DNA of 64,000 nucleotides from Taxillus chinensis (taxonomy: Eukaryota > Streptophyta > Magnoliopsida > Santalales > Loranthaceae). Shown here piece by piece: positions 11,180-22,794 of the stretch. Both the position numbers and the translations under genes were made by a program. The first letter of the stretch is position 1. Each line of letters opens with the position of its first letter. The notes beneath the pieces are model-generated. The model made no database searches and had not been told where the DNA came from. It saw only the letters and a program-made list of their open reading frames with translations. The stretch is from the NCBI GenBank assembly GCA_023512835.1, contig CM042084.1:43199609-43263608 (forward strand), given 5' to 3'.

Positions 11180-11360
11180 CTATTAGAGAATGACAGGTTG
11201 GTAACCAAATATGATATGCATATGTTATGAATGGAATACACCATGAAAGATTTTGAAAAACACATTTTATTGGAAGGTTTAAGGGAAAACAAATGTTCAC
11301 GGCTTCAAAGTACATTAAAATAGAATACATTAAATCCCAGTACCGGTAAGCATTACATTA
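11180..11360 (-). other. Putative intron between protease and RT of element A
   Basis: Frames upstream (ending QPGPPYNVML) and downstream (starting RYHNVNENIVCEGE) look like coding, while this stretch has stops in all frames. The minus strand shows CCTGTCATTCTCTAATAG, a pyrimidine-rich acceptor ending at 11180; several GT sites near 11335-11360 could be the donor. Ogre elements are known to have an intron at this place. The donor is not resolved. Confidence 0.5.
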
Positions 11361-12540
11361 TAGGGAGGTCCAGGCTGGTCCAATTGTTCAATGGTCTGGT
11401 TAGGATCCTCTCGCACTAACTAAACCATCTCGCTTAGTGCATGCTCATTTGTGTCCAATACGGCTACGGTCCCCGTCTTGGGTTCAGTTGGCTCTTATGG
11501 ATAAACCCTCCACTCCGGAATGTAACATTCAAGGGGAGAAGCTTCTCCTTTCTTCTTGTACTTGGCCTTTTCCGTAATCTTGCCATTCGACTTCCCTCTT
11601 CTTGATAGCTTTCCTCTGTCGTCGGCTTTTGTAGGGACGTAGCCTAGTCCAAACTTTTCGGTATTTTCTCGGATGGTCGGGGGTTTCGAATCCCTTGAGC
11701 TGTCAGGCCTAATCCTTGCCCTGGTTTGTACCCTTGTTTGATCATAGTGGTCGCAACCATTTTTGCTGCCTTCGAGAGATGATGGTCTAGGGCGAAGCGA
11801 CATTCACCATCTCAAAAGCCCGATAGAGCATTCTGGCACATCTTCGTTGCTTTCAATATAAGGAACCGATGCCGGTTTGGTGACGAGGAAACTTGTCTCT
11901 CCTGGAGATGCAAATGAGCTAGTCCCCCATTACAAATTTCATCTTCTGGTGAAGGCTTGATGGCACCGCTCCTGCCATGTGTATCCAAGGCCTTCCCAAT
12001 AAACAACTATAGTAAGGCGTAATGTCCATCACCTGGAATTCCACCATAAAGGTCGCTGGCCCAATCAAGAGTGGAATGTCCAGAGTTCCCAACACGTCAC
12101 GCTTTCCTCCATCGAATGCCCGTACCTTCATCGTACAGGGATGCATATAGGATGCGTCGATTGGAAGTTGCTGCAGTATATGCAAGGGCATAATGCTCAA
12201 GGCAGAGCCGTTGTCAATGAGTACACGGGCTATGGTGTGCTCCTTGCATTTGACTGTGATGTGCAAAGCTTTTATGTGCCTCTTTCCTTCTTGGGGTAGC
12301 TCGTCATCTCCAAAGCTAATGACATTATTCATGATGACGTTACTAGTGAGTCCATCTACATTCGCGACTAAGATGGTTGGAGGAACATAAGCTTGGCTCA
12401 GGACTTTCAATAGTGCTTCCCGGTGAGGTTGGGAATCCATCATTAATGAGAGTAATGAGATGCGAGCCGGTTGTCGACTTAGTTGATCCACAATATTATA
12501 CTCGCTTTGTTTCATGAGTTTTAAAAATTCCATGGTCTCT
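11361..12540 (-). pseudogene. Aspartic protease and G-patch-like tail of element A
   Basis: The 12533-11919 frame has IARVLIDNGSALSIMPL, the active-site region of a retropepsin. It has DNGS instead of the usual DTG/DSG, a form also seen in element B and in other Tat/Ogre proteases as I know them. CLLGRPWIH is the second conserved block. Downstream, the frame shifts at about 11810 and continues as a basic segment with GLGYVP. In element B this region reads GYKPGQGLG, similar to a G-patch. The protease would cut the Gag-Pol precursor. Confidence 0.82.
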
Positions 12541-14795
12541 TCTTCAGTGATTTGTGTTTCTTTCCTCGTTGCCTCCAGTGTTGGCCCAATGTCCGGGTTC
12601 TACGACTTTTTCCTTCCTTGCTTTGTCGGCCATATCAGGGGCATATGCCCGACCACTTCGGTCTTCTTTTCTCGTGTGGCGGCTCCTTGGACTACTTCAC
12701 AACCGTAGTTCCATGGGACTGCCTTATCGGTCTTATAAGGGAAAGGAGCAGGAACACCTATGGTGAGAGGTGCAATTCCATGCGGTAGTTGTGGGATTTT
12801 GGTTCTCCCCCCCCCTTGTTTGGCACGAGACTTGAGGCATGGATAGTTAGAGGCTTGATTCCATGTGGCGGTAGCGGGATCTCTGGGAGCCTTAACATTT
12901 AAGACAAGGGGTGTTGGCACCCATGGCGATTTGTGTGGATCATCTCCTTGGATCATGTGGCTTTGGTTATCCGTTCCTCCTCTTGAGAATTCGATCATCC
13001 TTTGGTCCATGAGCTTTTGTACCATGCTAGCAAACTCGCTACAATGTTCGATGTCATGCCCACGTGACATTTTGTGATAAAGGCATTCTTTCTCCAACTC
13101 GTCCCCTTCTCTGTCTTCAATGCGTCGGAGCACCTATATATCCATATTCCTGCGAAGCAGGTTAAACAAGTAGCTTTTCTCCATTTGTATTTGTGAAACC
13201 TTCTCTAGCCGTCCTTCTGTTGTGATACCGGCCACGTCATGGGAATGTTCTGGAAGCGGATTACTCGTTCACATTTGGTGTCCCGCCAGGTGCGGAAAAA
13301 TCCAGCCACTTTGCATCCTCTAATGCCTGAACCTTCCTTTTGAATGTTATACGGTTTTCGATATCATGTCCAGCTCCACCGCATGATATTCACATCCGGG
13401 CTTGGCTTATACCAGGCCGGGGGAGGCGTCTTTATTTCTCCCAAGGGTATAGGGGTTACCATCCTTGCCTCTAAGAGCTTGGGGTATAATTCCGCATAAG
13501 TCATTGGAATTGGATCAAACTCTTGTCGTGGCCGACGAGAAGCCTGATTCGCTCCTGCTTTCGGGTCGGGGCCCTTGGTTGCCCCTGTCCTTGGAATGAG
13601 GCTCCTAGTCCTTCCCGAGTTGCTGGCTTTGGTTGCTCCGTGTAAGGCGCTCTTGGTTGAAACGGATTTGGTGTCATTGGGTATGGAAATGGAACCCCTC
13701 CCCGTGGCAAGTATGGCATGAATTGGGGAGGTGGTGCTGGTGCGAAGATAGGCAGCCATGGTGACCCTCTATAGTACCCTAGTGCTTGGTAGAATGTTGG
13801 TTGTATTGGCGGGTGCGATGGGTATACCAGGTTGGTTTCATTTTCCTTCTTTTTTGCTGGTGGTTGAAACCGTTTTGACGCCTCAGCTGCATCACCCTTT
13901 AGCTTTCCTCCTTTAATTCCACTTTCTACACGTTCACTGGATGCAACCAAGTCTGCAAAGCTGTTGGAGACGTTACCTATCAACTTCTCTTTCGGTAAGA
14001 GGAGGTTGGACCTCCACAGCAGCCTCTCTCCATCTTCGTGCATAATCTTTGAAATTCTCCTCGGATCCCTTTTCCATGGACTGCAGGGTTAGTCGATCCA
14101 GCGCCACTCGGTGACATGTTTGTATTGTGCCAAGAAATAGGTAGCCAATTCCTTCCATGTCTTGATGCGGTTTCCATTTAGTTGAAAGTACCAGGCGAAG
14201 GGATGCCCCGGTTAGGCTTTCCTGGAAACAATGCATGAGGAGCTTGTCTTCACCAGCATAGGCAGCCATCTTTTGACAATACATGGCTAGATGTGTCTTC
14301 GGACACCGAGTCCCGTTGAACTTCTCAAATTCTGGCATTTTGAACTTTGGCGGTAGCACCACTCCAGGGACTAAGCATAAGTCTTGTGGGCTGGTCATGC
14401 CATAGCTGTCAATGCCTTCCACGGCTTTCAATCTTTTCTCGAGTCGGCGTAGAGCGGGAGACTCAATATTTTCCTGAGGAGCTGGGGAACCCATTACCTC
14501 CATTGTATGTCCCGATGTGGGCATAGTGAAATGAGTTTGATTTGGAGTTGGAGGTTGGGCCATAGCAGGATGATAGGTGGGTGCCTAGCTTGGAGCCGGA
14601 TTGGGCGGTTGAACTGCGTCTTGCCCCCGCTCTTGGTGGTGATTGATAGTTCCCCTTGTCGGGGTTCCTCTTGCCGGGATTCTTTCTCTTTCTTCAGTCA
14701 GCTTGGTGAGCATATCCATCATCAAAGCCATTTGCCCCTGCAGGCTTGTTGTGATTGTTCTAAACCCATGAGTCCGTTCTCCGCCTGTCTGCCAT
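12541..14795 (-). pseudogene. Gag of element A
   Basis: The start is put at 14795 by comparison with element B, where the same ATG opens a coiled-coil-like N-terminus. The capsid-like retrotransposon Gag domain includes FEKFNGTRCPKTHLAMY and LLMHCFQESLTGASL. A Pro-rich stretch (PQFMPYLPRGGVPFPYP) follows. CCHC-like pieces follow, for example CLYHKMSRGHDIEHC near 13060, probably for RNA binding. Frameshifts at about 14560, 14180, 14000, 13500 and 13130 break it. It would form the particle shell. Confidence 0.85.
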
Positions 14796-15068
14796 CGGTT
14801 GTGGCTTGTGATACTTGATTGCGGCGAGATCCGAGATTGTAAGAGTGCGCAATCCGGGAGAGAGGCTACTACCCACCTGGGTACAAGGGAACTTTTATTT
14901 GATTTTTTTTATTTGATATGCATGTATGCATGGAATGTATATGCGAAGGGTTAGAAAAACAAAAAACTTATTACAAACCAAACACACAATACAAACATTC
15001 AATGCCGAAATGCCATGTAAAATGAAGGCTAGTGCTACATGATCTTAAAGCACTCTTCCGATCATCTC

Positions 15069-16510
15069 CTAAGTAGCACAATGCCTCTTCCTCTGGGGTG
15101 GTCGCTCACCTGCTTCCTCCCTCTGTTTTAATATGGTCTCTATTTGTTTTTCCCTCAGTTGCAACCTCTCGAAGAGCTCCTTCTAACGATGCTTCTAGCC
15201 TCTGGATCTGCTGCCTTAAAGTTTGATTCTCCTGGGAGGATAGCCTTCATGTCCGAAGCTAGCGTGGCTTGTATTGTGCCCTCCAAGATATGTATACGGG
15301 GTAAACACCAGGTTTTGAACTGTTGGGTTGGATCTTGTGTGGTGTGGACCATGCCTAATACATCTTGTTGCCTTCTTTTGTAAGCATGGTTCTCTTGTAA
15401 GTGAAGTCACACTCTTCCATGCCAAATAGCACGGGGATAATCCGATGACGCCCCACTTGTCTTCCCACCTGCAGTGGTGCATATGCAATCCTCCCCAGGG
15501 ACCTAAAAGTGGAACCCAATTGTAGTCCCCGCAGCTATATGTCATGGAGACCACCGGCATCCAAGGAGCAGTCCAGGTAATGTCAGCTTCTACAAGGTTC
15601 TCCAACTTCTTTTTCCAGCTTTCAAAGTCTTTAGGTAGGCTCCACTTGCTGAGCAAAATATCTAGTAGTGTTGTGGCTGGTACCTAATAAACAGTAGGAA
15701 AACGATGAACATTACATGGGAAATGACCTTGCAACCAGGTACATAGGAGAGGTAGGCACCCCATGAACTGTCCCGAGCCTTTACTCCTCAGGTAAGTAAG
15801 AGATTGGATGGTTTCAGCCAAGATAGCAGGAGTAGGGTCACATCCTTTGAGCGCCTGCTAGACCAAATCTACAATTGCCCCATCGATGTGGGCCGATATC
15901 CTCGGGAAAATGACTAGCCCATATATAGCTAGTGTAAGCAGTTTGTGTGCCCCTGCTTCCGTTGTAGTCCGTATTATTTCTTTGAGTGTTGCCCATGGAA
16001 GATATTCTCGCCCACCGTAGGTTGTGACCGCCGGTGAGTCCCATACTGGCTTTCCCATAATCTCAGCAAAGGCCCTTCGACATGACCTTCTGGGCTCCGG
16101 TAGATAGATCTTCATTTTGTTTTCCACGGGGATGTCCAATAATCTTCTGTATTCTTCTATTGTGGGAATAAGATCTATGCCGTTGAAGTCAAAGCACCGT
16201 CGTCGAGGCTCCCAGAAATATATGGCTGCCCCAAGCATATCCTTATTGGCCAGTAGCTCGGTCACATGGAGCAAATCCCCAAACTGTTGTATGTATATGC
16301 TTTTCCTTTCGTCGACCACTTTGCCTCCATATTGTCCGTACCTCCTTAGTGTAGTCCAGCTGATCTTCTATGATAACATGTTCTACCTTGTGGGCTTCTC
16401 CTTGGCGGAAAATCTCCAAGGCGAAGTTGAATGTCTCCAGATGCTTGTGCCACCATCGCGACGACCTCCTTGTCCTGGGGGACTTTTAGGAGATGATTGA
16501 AAGTTGCCAT
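15069..16510 (-). pseudogene. ORF1 upstream of gag in element A (DUF7745-like)
   Basis: The reading frame starts with MATFNHLLK at 16510 and ends near 15069 with a basic tail resembling PPQRKRRR of element B. The best-preserved part (16319-15858) contains AIYFWEPRRRCFDFNGID, PTIEEYRRLLDIP and VFPRISAHIDGAIVDLV. I recognise it as the plant mobile-domain/DUF7745-type protein carried upstream of gag by Ogre-like elements; its job is not known to me. Frameshifts at about 16380, 15857, 15660 and 15215 interrupt it. Element B has a second copy with a longer open stretch. Confidence 0.72.
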
Positions 16511-17169
16511 GCCTATACGAATGTCGTGTTATGCATAATGACAGGTTAGAATGACAGGTTAATATATATCAAGGCAGTTAGACAGAATAAATAATAAACC
16601 AATAGTAAAAAAATCAAGCTAATATGTGCAGGGGATGACTTAAGGACTACCCTACAAAACAAAGGTTAGCATGGCATGGAATGAGCAAACAAAATGTGGG
16701 TCAATGCCCCTAATGGGCTTCTATTGCTACACCTATCTTATTCGTTGGTTCCCAAACATCCTCAATAGAGGGCTCCGTACACCATGGGATTTACCGGAGG
16801 GGGATCTTAAAAGGACGTGCCTTAAAAGAACCTCAAGCTTGAGTGAGGAGTCCGAGGCCCCATTGTGGATAATGATCAACGCGCCGGGGACCGTCTTGAA
16901 CCTCGCTAACCTAAATTATGCTAAACCCGGGTATAGGGTTATGCATGATTGCAACAAGTATGGAAAGCAGTAAATCACAACTATCATGGTAGTTAAAGCA
17001 TATAAATAAATCACAGTTTAAAGATAAACGACAATTGTAAAAAATAAGTAAATCACAATTTTATCTAGGAAAAAAACAACTTAGCATGACAGTTAAATAT
17101 ATACAATAGTACAATTAAAAATAACCTCCTAATCCTAGTTCTAGACCTAACTCTCTAAAGTGATCACTA
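16511..17169 (-). other. 5' untranslated leader of element A
   Basis: About 660 bp between the primer site and ORF1, AT-rich near the LTR. Plus-strand frames at 16671-16973 are matched in element B but are on the non-coding strand and show no known motif. I see nothing else in it. Confidence 0.6.
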
Positions 17170-17189
17170 TCCCCCACAGAGAGTCGCCA
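17170..17189 (-). other. Primer binding site of element A (tRNA-Arg type)
   Basis: One base inside the 5' LTR the minus strand reads TGGCGACTCTCTGTGGGGGA. Element B reads TGGCGACTCTGCTGGGGA at the same site. This pattern fits the tRNA-Arg primer reported for Ogre elements; the A copy has drifted in its second half. Confidence 0.75.
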
Positions 17190-17190
17190 C

Positions 17191-20088
17191 TGTCATCACC
17201 GGATTTCGTCCTGGGCCCGTTTGGGGTGAGCTCAAACTAGACCAATGGTGAGAAAATTTAGAGTCACTACTAACCGTTTTTTGGGGTACAGTTGGATACC
17301 CTCTACTTTGAGTAGTTTAAATGTGTGGTCTGCGTTATCAGAGAAAGGTTCGGGAGTTGGTTATGTGTAGGGAAGGATTAGCACCCCTACGGTGCTCTTT
17401 CGGTATCTAATTAGGAGGAGGAGGTTTTATTTTATTTGTACTGCCATAACTGGGTTAAGTTTCCTAAAAAGTCTATGATTTTTATTTAGCTAAGTTATTT
17501 ATTAAAGTTATGGTGAAAATGGATTTACCTTAAATTTCTAAAGGGAATCCTAAAGGTTTTGGCTTTTTAAAGTGGATAATGAGATCCTACGGGTTGGTTT
17601 TGGTGTTTGGTTTTATTTTGGAAATTGAAGTCCTCAAATATGATTTTTTTTCCTTTTTTATTTTCCCATTTTTTGGTTTTTTGGGTTAGAAAACATACAT
17701 TTTTTTTTGTTTTTTATGTTTTATAAAAAACATTTTGTTTTGGCTTTGCTTTGTGTTTTAAATGGAATTGGAACTCCTAAATATGGAAACGTGCATTTTT
17801 TTAGATGCTTTCTTTTTTTCTTTTTCTTTTTTTGACTTGAAATGCATTTTTTTGTGGTTTTGAAAGCGTTTTTTTGTTGTTTTTTTTTGCAAGTATAAAA
17901 CTTTCAAACTAACACAATAACATATAAAGTGATGTGTGTGATTGTGACATTCATAAATCAAAACGACCCACTCTTTTTCTTTCTTTTCTTTTTCTTCATG
18001 CCTCCCTTTACTCTCTCTCTTTTTCTTTCTTTGTTTTTTTTTTGTTTGCTATACTTTACATATTACAACATACACATATACAAAGGAAAGGGAAATACAA
18101 GGAAAAACACAATGCAACAAGTAAAAGAAAAAGAAATACAAGGAAATATTAAGAATTACATCAAATATTAATGTAAGTAAGCTGAAAAATAATGAATAAA
18201 TACTGAACCGACTTTGGGGCTTGCAACACTAGTCTTCTATTTTAGCTCTTGTCCGCGCCGATAGTCACTTGCTCGAATTAGAACCAACAGATCTGGCAGC
18301 GGGACTTCTGAAGAGGCTTTCCTGATATTTGAAGGCTAGAGTGATTTTTTTTTTTGAGGTTAAGATTTTCTGGTAGCTGGCAATAAGCAAAGTGGGCACG
18401 AGAAGCAGGGGCCTGAAAAAGAACTCGGAAACTGGTTTTCCTGGTTTTTTTTTTTTTGCTGAACACGCAGAAAGAGAGGGCTGAAGTTGGAGTTGTTTTT
18501 GTGTTTTTTTGCTGAAAAAAAGAACTGGAACGAGATAGGAGGGAAAGAGGGTGAAGGGGCGATGTTTGATTGCAGAATAGCAGGAAGACTGGGTGTTTTT
18601 TTTTAGGATCAATCTGAGAGAGGATGGCAGTCAGGGAGGCGTTTTTTCTTTGGCGTTATCTCTCTCTTTTTTATGGGTTTTGAATCTCTCTCTTCTTCTT
18701 TTTTTGGGTGGACGAGTGATCTCTTTTCTGTCTTTCTTTTTTCTCTCAACTCTTTGTTTTTTCTCTCTGTGTTTGCACTGGGATGAGGAATGGTAGCCGG
18801 TTTTTTCCAACGATGATCGCTCTTTTTTTTTCCTACTTTTTTGCGCAGGGACCAACGTCTGCATCTTAAAGTGCTGGCGGAAACCTTTTGGCTGGACTGT
18901 CATTAATTGCAGCATTAAATGCTGTATTATTGATGCAGTATTTTAATTTGCAGATTTGATGCTTTGTCGGGTGGATAGCTTGTGCGGAAAACAGGGCAGC
19001 TCGTGATTGCCTTTTGAATTTGTATTTTAGCACATGTGACTGACAGGTTGTTGAAAAATGATTCTTTGTCAGATGGCCAGCGCAGAATACGGGTCTCGTG
19101 AACAGCCAGCGAGAAGAGCCAGCGAGAAACACCAACCAGCGAAGGTCAAGGGGTCAGAGGATCGAAGTGTCGGCAGGTCGGAGTGTCGGCAGGTCGAAGC
19201 TTCGGTGGGTCGAAATTTCGGTGGGGCGAAGGTCAACGGTCAATGGGTTAAGGCTTACGGGCGTTGCGGGTCAAGGTTCGAAGGTCGGAGTGTCGGTAGG
19301 TCAAAGGTTTATAGGCTTCAAGTGTCCAGGGTCGAAGGTCGGAGTGTCGGCAGGTCAACAGTCAACGGTCAACGGGTCGAAGGTTCGCAGGTCAAGGCGT
19401 CGCAAGTCCTGGCGTCATAAGTCTCGAGGCGTCGCATCTTCACAAGGTTCGAAAGTCCGAACGGGTGAGTCGAAGGTCGGAGTGTCGGCACCGGGGCTTC
19501 GAGGCTTCGATGCGTCGAGGCTTTGAGGCTTCGAAGCTTCAATGCTTCGAGGCTTCGAGGCTTCGAGGCTTCGAGGCTTCAAGGCTTCGAAGGTCAATTA
19601 CCTTCTCACCCTTCACCTAAAATGCAAAAATGGACAACTTTCCGGGGATTGTTTGGGAAGATCCATATTCGTCTAAATCGTCGCTTTGAAGAATTTCGCA
19701 TGGCCACTTTTTCGGGCGATTTGACCAGGGGCATTGACCGTCTTTTGGCACGTTTTGACTTTTCCAACGAAAGTTGTTTTGGCCATAACTTCTTCATTTT
19801 AAGTCCGATTTGAGCTCGGTCAAGTGCGTTAGTCTCCAATGTTCATCCTCTATCACCTGGTGTTGGTCTTGGGGCGCTTCAAAGACTTGTAGCAGAAGTC
19901 CTTAATTTTGGACTCCCCGTCCGTGTCAATTGTATCCATCTCGTGCAAATTGGGGTTAACATCAATTCCAAACCATTCCTTGGAAGTATGGGATCATTGT
20001 GGACCTATTCAACAAGGTATATGGCATGGGCAGAAAGGTATATCAAATGGGGTTAGTATGTCCAACCCAGACAAAATGGGGTCCAACA
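17191..20088 (-). repeat. 5' LTR of element A
   Basis: Starts TGTCATCACCGG and ends GGGGTCCAACA on the plus strand. It matches the LTR at 2748-5661. Visible differences include about 27 extra bp near 18665-18692 (a second TCTCTCTC start), more GGCTTCGA units, and a loss of about 60 bp around 19590-19595. Confidence 0.92.
19494..19590. repeat. GGCTTCGA minisatellite in 5' LTR of A
   Basis: About a dozen 8-bp units, more than in the partner LTR, with GATGCGTC and GAAGCTTC variants. Confidence 0.85.
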
Positions 20089-20093
20089 TCAGC
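20089..20093. repeat. Right target-site duplication of element A (TCAGC)
   Basis: Directly follows the LTR end CCAACA; four of five bases match TCAGT at 2743-2747. Confidence 0.6.
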
Positions 20094-20945
20094 TATATGT
20101 ATTGTTGCGGCGGACGCAGAGGAGCCCCTAGAAGTCTATGGGACACGGACCGGCTGTCGTGGTATGTGAGCTGGGGCCCGTACAGAGCTGGCCGTGTCCA
20201 CTGCATGACTTCTCGTACTTGAACTAGGCCTCTTCATCGACTTGATCTCCAGCCGACTATCCTCATAGATGCTTTTAAAAATGTATTTGGTCGGCAGTGG
20301 CACTGTAGGTCTGTTGCAGAATACGTCAGGGTGCAGGAACCTTAGGACTTTGGTGAGAAGTAGTCCAAAGTGTCCCTTCTTGCTCTTGATCATGGTGTGT
20401 ATCTGAGTTCCCCAGTCTACTCGTCTTCCCTGTAGAACACTACACATGATCCTCATCTGCTCATGGCTTGAAGAGTCATGAGCAGTCTTCTTACACAGTA
20501 GGCACTGTCCGGTAACTATGAGAGTCGCCAGTGCCTAACTGGAAAACCCAATCTTCAAGGCTCCCCGACCTTGCTTTCCGGGATTGGAATACCCAAGAAA
20601 AGACTTACACTCTTCTCTGGAGAGACTAGGAAGAGGATCAAAGTTACCTTTAGGAAGTTGAAATGCATTTCAGAGCGTTTCGGCAGAAACTCGAATCTCC
20701 ACTCCATGTACTTTTCCCATAATGTCGTCTCCAGCGAATACCACGGTCTCGTAAAATTCCGAGACGTCTTCTATCAGAAGGTCTTGCATCCCCGAATAGA
20801 CAGATGCAATGCCAGTATCATCAAGGCGACTTTTGAATTCGTCCAGCTAGCTGACTTTGGCATCGCCTATGGCTTCCCAATCGATGATGAATCCCGGGAT
20901 GATATTGCATAGATCGTCAGCCATCGATGAGCTTGGACCTGCCAT
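20089..20945 (-). pseudogene. Env-like ORF of element E, N-terminal part
   Basis: The frame opens with MAGPSSSMADDLCNIIPGF at 20945 and shows FIIDWEAIG, LLIEDVSEFYETV and GVEIRVSAETL. It then continues in other frames with MRIMCSVLQGRRVDWGTQI and KVLRFLHPDVFCN. This is the fold family annotated in plants as putative plant transposon protein or envelope-like protein (PF20167 type). It lines up with the ORF at 61200-62321, for example WEAIGDA with WACISDP, SEFYE with RSFYE and NAFQLPKG with DAFHLPNG. An in-frame TAG follows AKVS, a stop follows SAETL, and more shifts follow. The protein resumes at 2747 beyond element A. Its role is unknown. Confidence 0.65.
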
Positions 20946-20953
20946 GGAGCTTG

Positions 20954-21071
20954 TAGAGAGAGAAAGAGACACTCTAGAGAGAGATTGTAAGGTTCGAAGG
21001 TGGTCAGGGGAGAGAGAAAGAGAGAAAGAGACAGAATCAGAGAGAGAGAGAAAGAGAGAGAGAGAGTTCTA
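20954..21071. repeat. (GA)n microsatellite
   Basis: A long run of AGAGAGAAAGAGA upstream of the env-like start of element E. On the coding (minus) strand it is a CT-rich leader between TATA box and ATG. Confidence 0.85.
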
Positions 21072-21072
21072 G

Positions 21073-22794
21073 GGTTAGGGTTCGAGTGTGAAAACAACGA
21101 ACATACCTATGAGCTCCGTCTCTAGCAGTGACTTATATATGAGTTGAGAAGTGTACCATAGAAGTCACTCACTTTGTCGGTTCGTCTTCATGGTCCGCGT
21201 TCTTTTCTCTGACCCGCCCCATTATCTTTCGGATCCACTCGTTGGAATACTCAAGTGAAAAGTCCACATCACTCCTTAAGTCGACATGTTTTGGATTTTA
21301 AGTGCACAAAGACGTGCTGATGTGTCTACGATGTTTAAGCGATGAGTAACGAAATCCGTCTCGCTTCGATCCTTTGGACTGCAACTCTACGAAGCTGCAT
21401 TTAGGATGCTTCGAGGCTTCAAAGCAGCAGTCTTCGATCCAGCAGTTCTTCGATGCAGTTTGCTTCGAGGTCGACTACGAATTCAGCGAAAGGTGGATTT
21501 CTCTGGACTTTTTCAACACTTAACAACACACATGTGATGCATATGATAATTCACATAATATGATGCATGATGAACAGTGTTGTGAGTAGAATTGAAATTA
21601 CGTGCCCAGAACTTGATTTCTTTCAACTGTACTACCAGGTTTACATGTATGGCTACTGCATTACTACTATTTAACTCTCCATTAACCTTAGAAATGACTA
21701 AGTACTTCATCACACTACATCTTGTGCCAGAAAATGATTAGTATGTTAACATAGCATCCACGAAAACCATGGTTTATCAAGTGCAACAACCCAGTCATGA
21801 ATGTAGAGTCTCCTCACATATTTAGCAAAACTCACTCAGTTGGAGGCCTCACCCTCTCACTCTTGGATCAGCATGTGAGCATGATTAAAGAACTAGAATT
21901 ACACTTGTTTGGTAAACTCATGGTCAACCGAATCTTACCACAACCCCGAGCCAACAATGATTTTCGGTTCAAGCATAGATGACTTGAGAGACAAGATGGC
22001 TCTATTGAGAATCGAACACACACTCTATCATTGTCTAATTTACAACACGAGATAGGTAGATTTTGGAGTTTGATCATTCAGGTTGTCTGTGTGAGTTGTC
22101 TCTTTTCTTTTGTAAAGCATCAATTTTCAGCGCTTATTCATGATCCTTTTTACATGGACAAAGCTCAACACAGTAGCTTTTTGAATCACGTGATCATACA
22201 ATTTGATCTCCACTTATTACTCTAATAGAGACACAATCAAGGGGAATAGTGAGGACTCCCCCTAAGATAGGCAGTCAATCTATTGTCTATTATGATTTTG
22301 CCTTTTTCACCTTGCCTTTTTCTAGTGAAAGGTAGTGGCTCTTTTTAGGTAATAGGATTTTTATGATTCTCAAATACTACAGTCTCAGTCATCCTTTGAG
22401 CATTAAATCATTAAGGCTCCTTTCCGTGCAAGCCAACAGTACCATGAGATACAACAGTTCCTGCTAGTTAATGAATGCAATGTTACACAGGTGATATTCA
22501 CTCAGAATGAAAATGATAAGTAATAGGAATATCATATAATTTAACCATAAAGGGAATTACACTCATTTCACTCAAGACTTGAGGATTCATGACAGGTTGC
22601 ACAAAAGACTTGAACCAGGTTCAGAGGTGGCAAGTTTCATCCATGTGATTTCTCAATTTCCCGCAGTAGACATGCATGAATCACACTTAGTCACAAATAA
22701 TTTTCATGGAGACTTAAATAGTCATTAATAGTGTCATACTTATGTTCATGCATAGGTAATTAGGTTTAAATAAAAACAAGACATGCTGTGAGAC
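21073..22794 (-). other. Spacer between RNase H and env-like ORF of element E
   Basis: No reading frame with a known motif. On the minus strand TCTTAGGGGGAGTCCTCAC lies at about 22251-22267, a purine-rich stretch like those at the same distance after RNase H in element C. Before it, AAAGAGCCACTACCTTTCAC resembles a segment near 59893-59915 of C. Confidence 0.6.
21131..21140 (-). promoter_or_regulatory. TATA-like box upstream of the E env-like ORF
   Basis: The minus strand reads CTCATATATAAGTCACTGC, about 190 bp before the env-like ATG, followed by CCCTAACCCTAG and the CT-rich leader. This resembles a plant promoter with 5' UTR. No equivalent box is clear before the related ORF in element C. 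Confidence 0.35.

Larger units (their letters stand above)
2748..20088 (-). mobile_element. Element A: Tat/Ogre-like Ty3 retrotransposon, 17.3 kb
   Basis: Two long LTRs (2914 and 2898 bp) bound an 11.5-kb interior read on the minus strand. In order it holds a primer site, ORF1, gag, protease, a probable intron, RT, RNase H, a second archaeal-type RNase H, integrase, a 3' UTR with tandem repeats and a polypurine tract. An extra ORF before gag, the second RNase H after the first, an intron between protease and RT, and tandem repeats in the 3' UTR are hallmarks of the Tat/Ogre lineage. All ORFs are damaged. The element sits inside the env-like ORF of element E. It belongs to the same family as element B, whose interior is very similar. 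Confidence 0.92.

Noticed and set aside
16671..16973. 100-codon plus-strand frame, matched near 39678-40154
   Set aside because: It lies in the 5' leader of A and B on the non-coding strand; similarity follows from element homology and no motif is present.
21405..21475. CTTCGAGGCTTC motif in E as a fifth copy of the LTR minisatellite
   Set aside because: Only scattered single units are present and no other LTR sequence flanks them.
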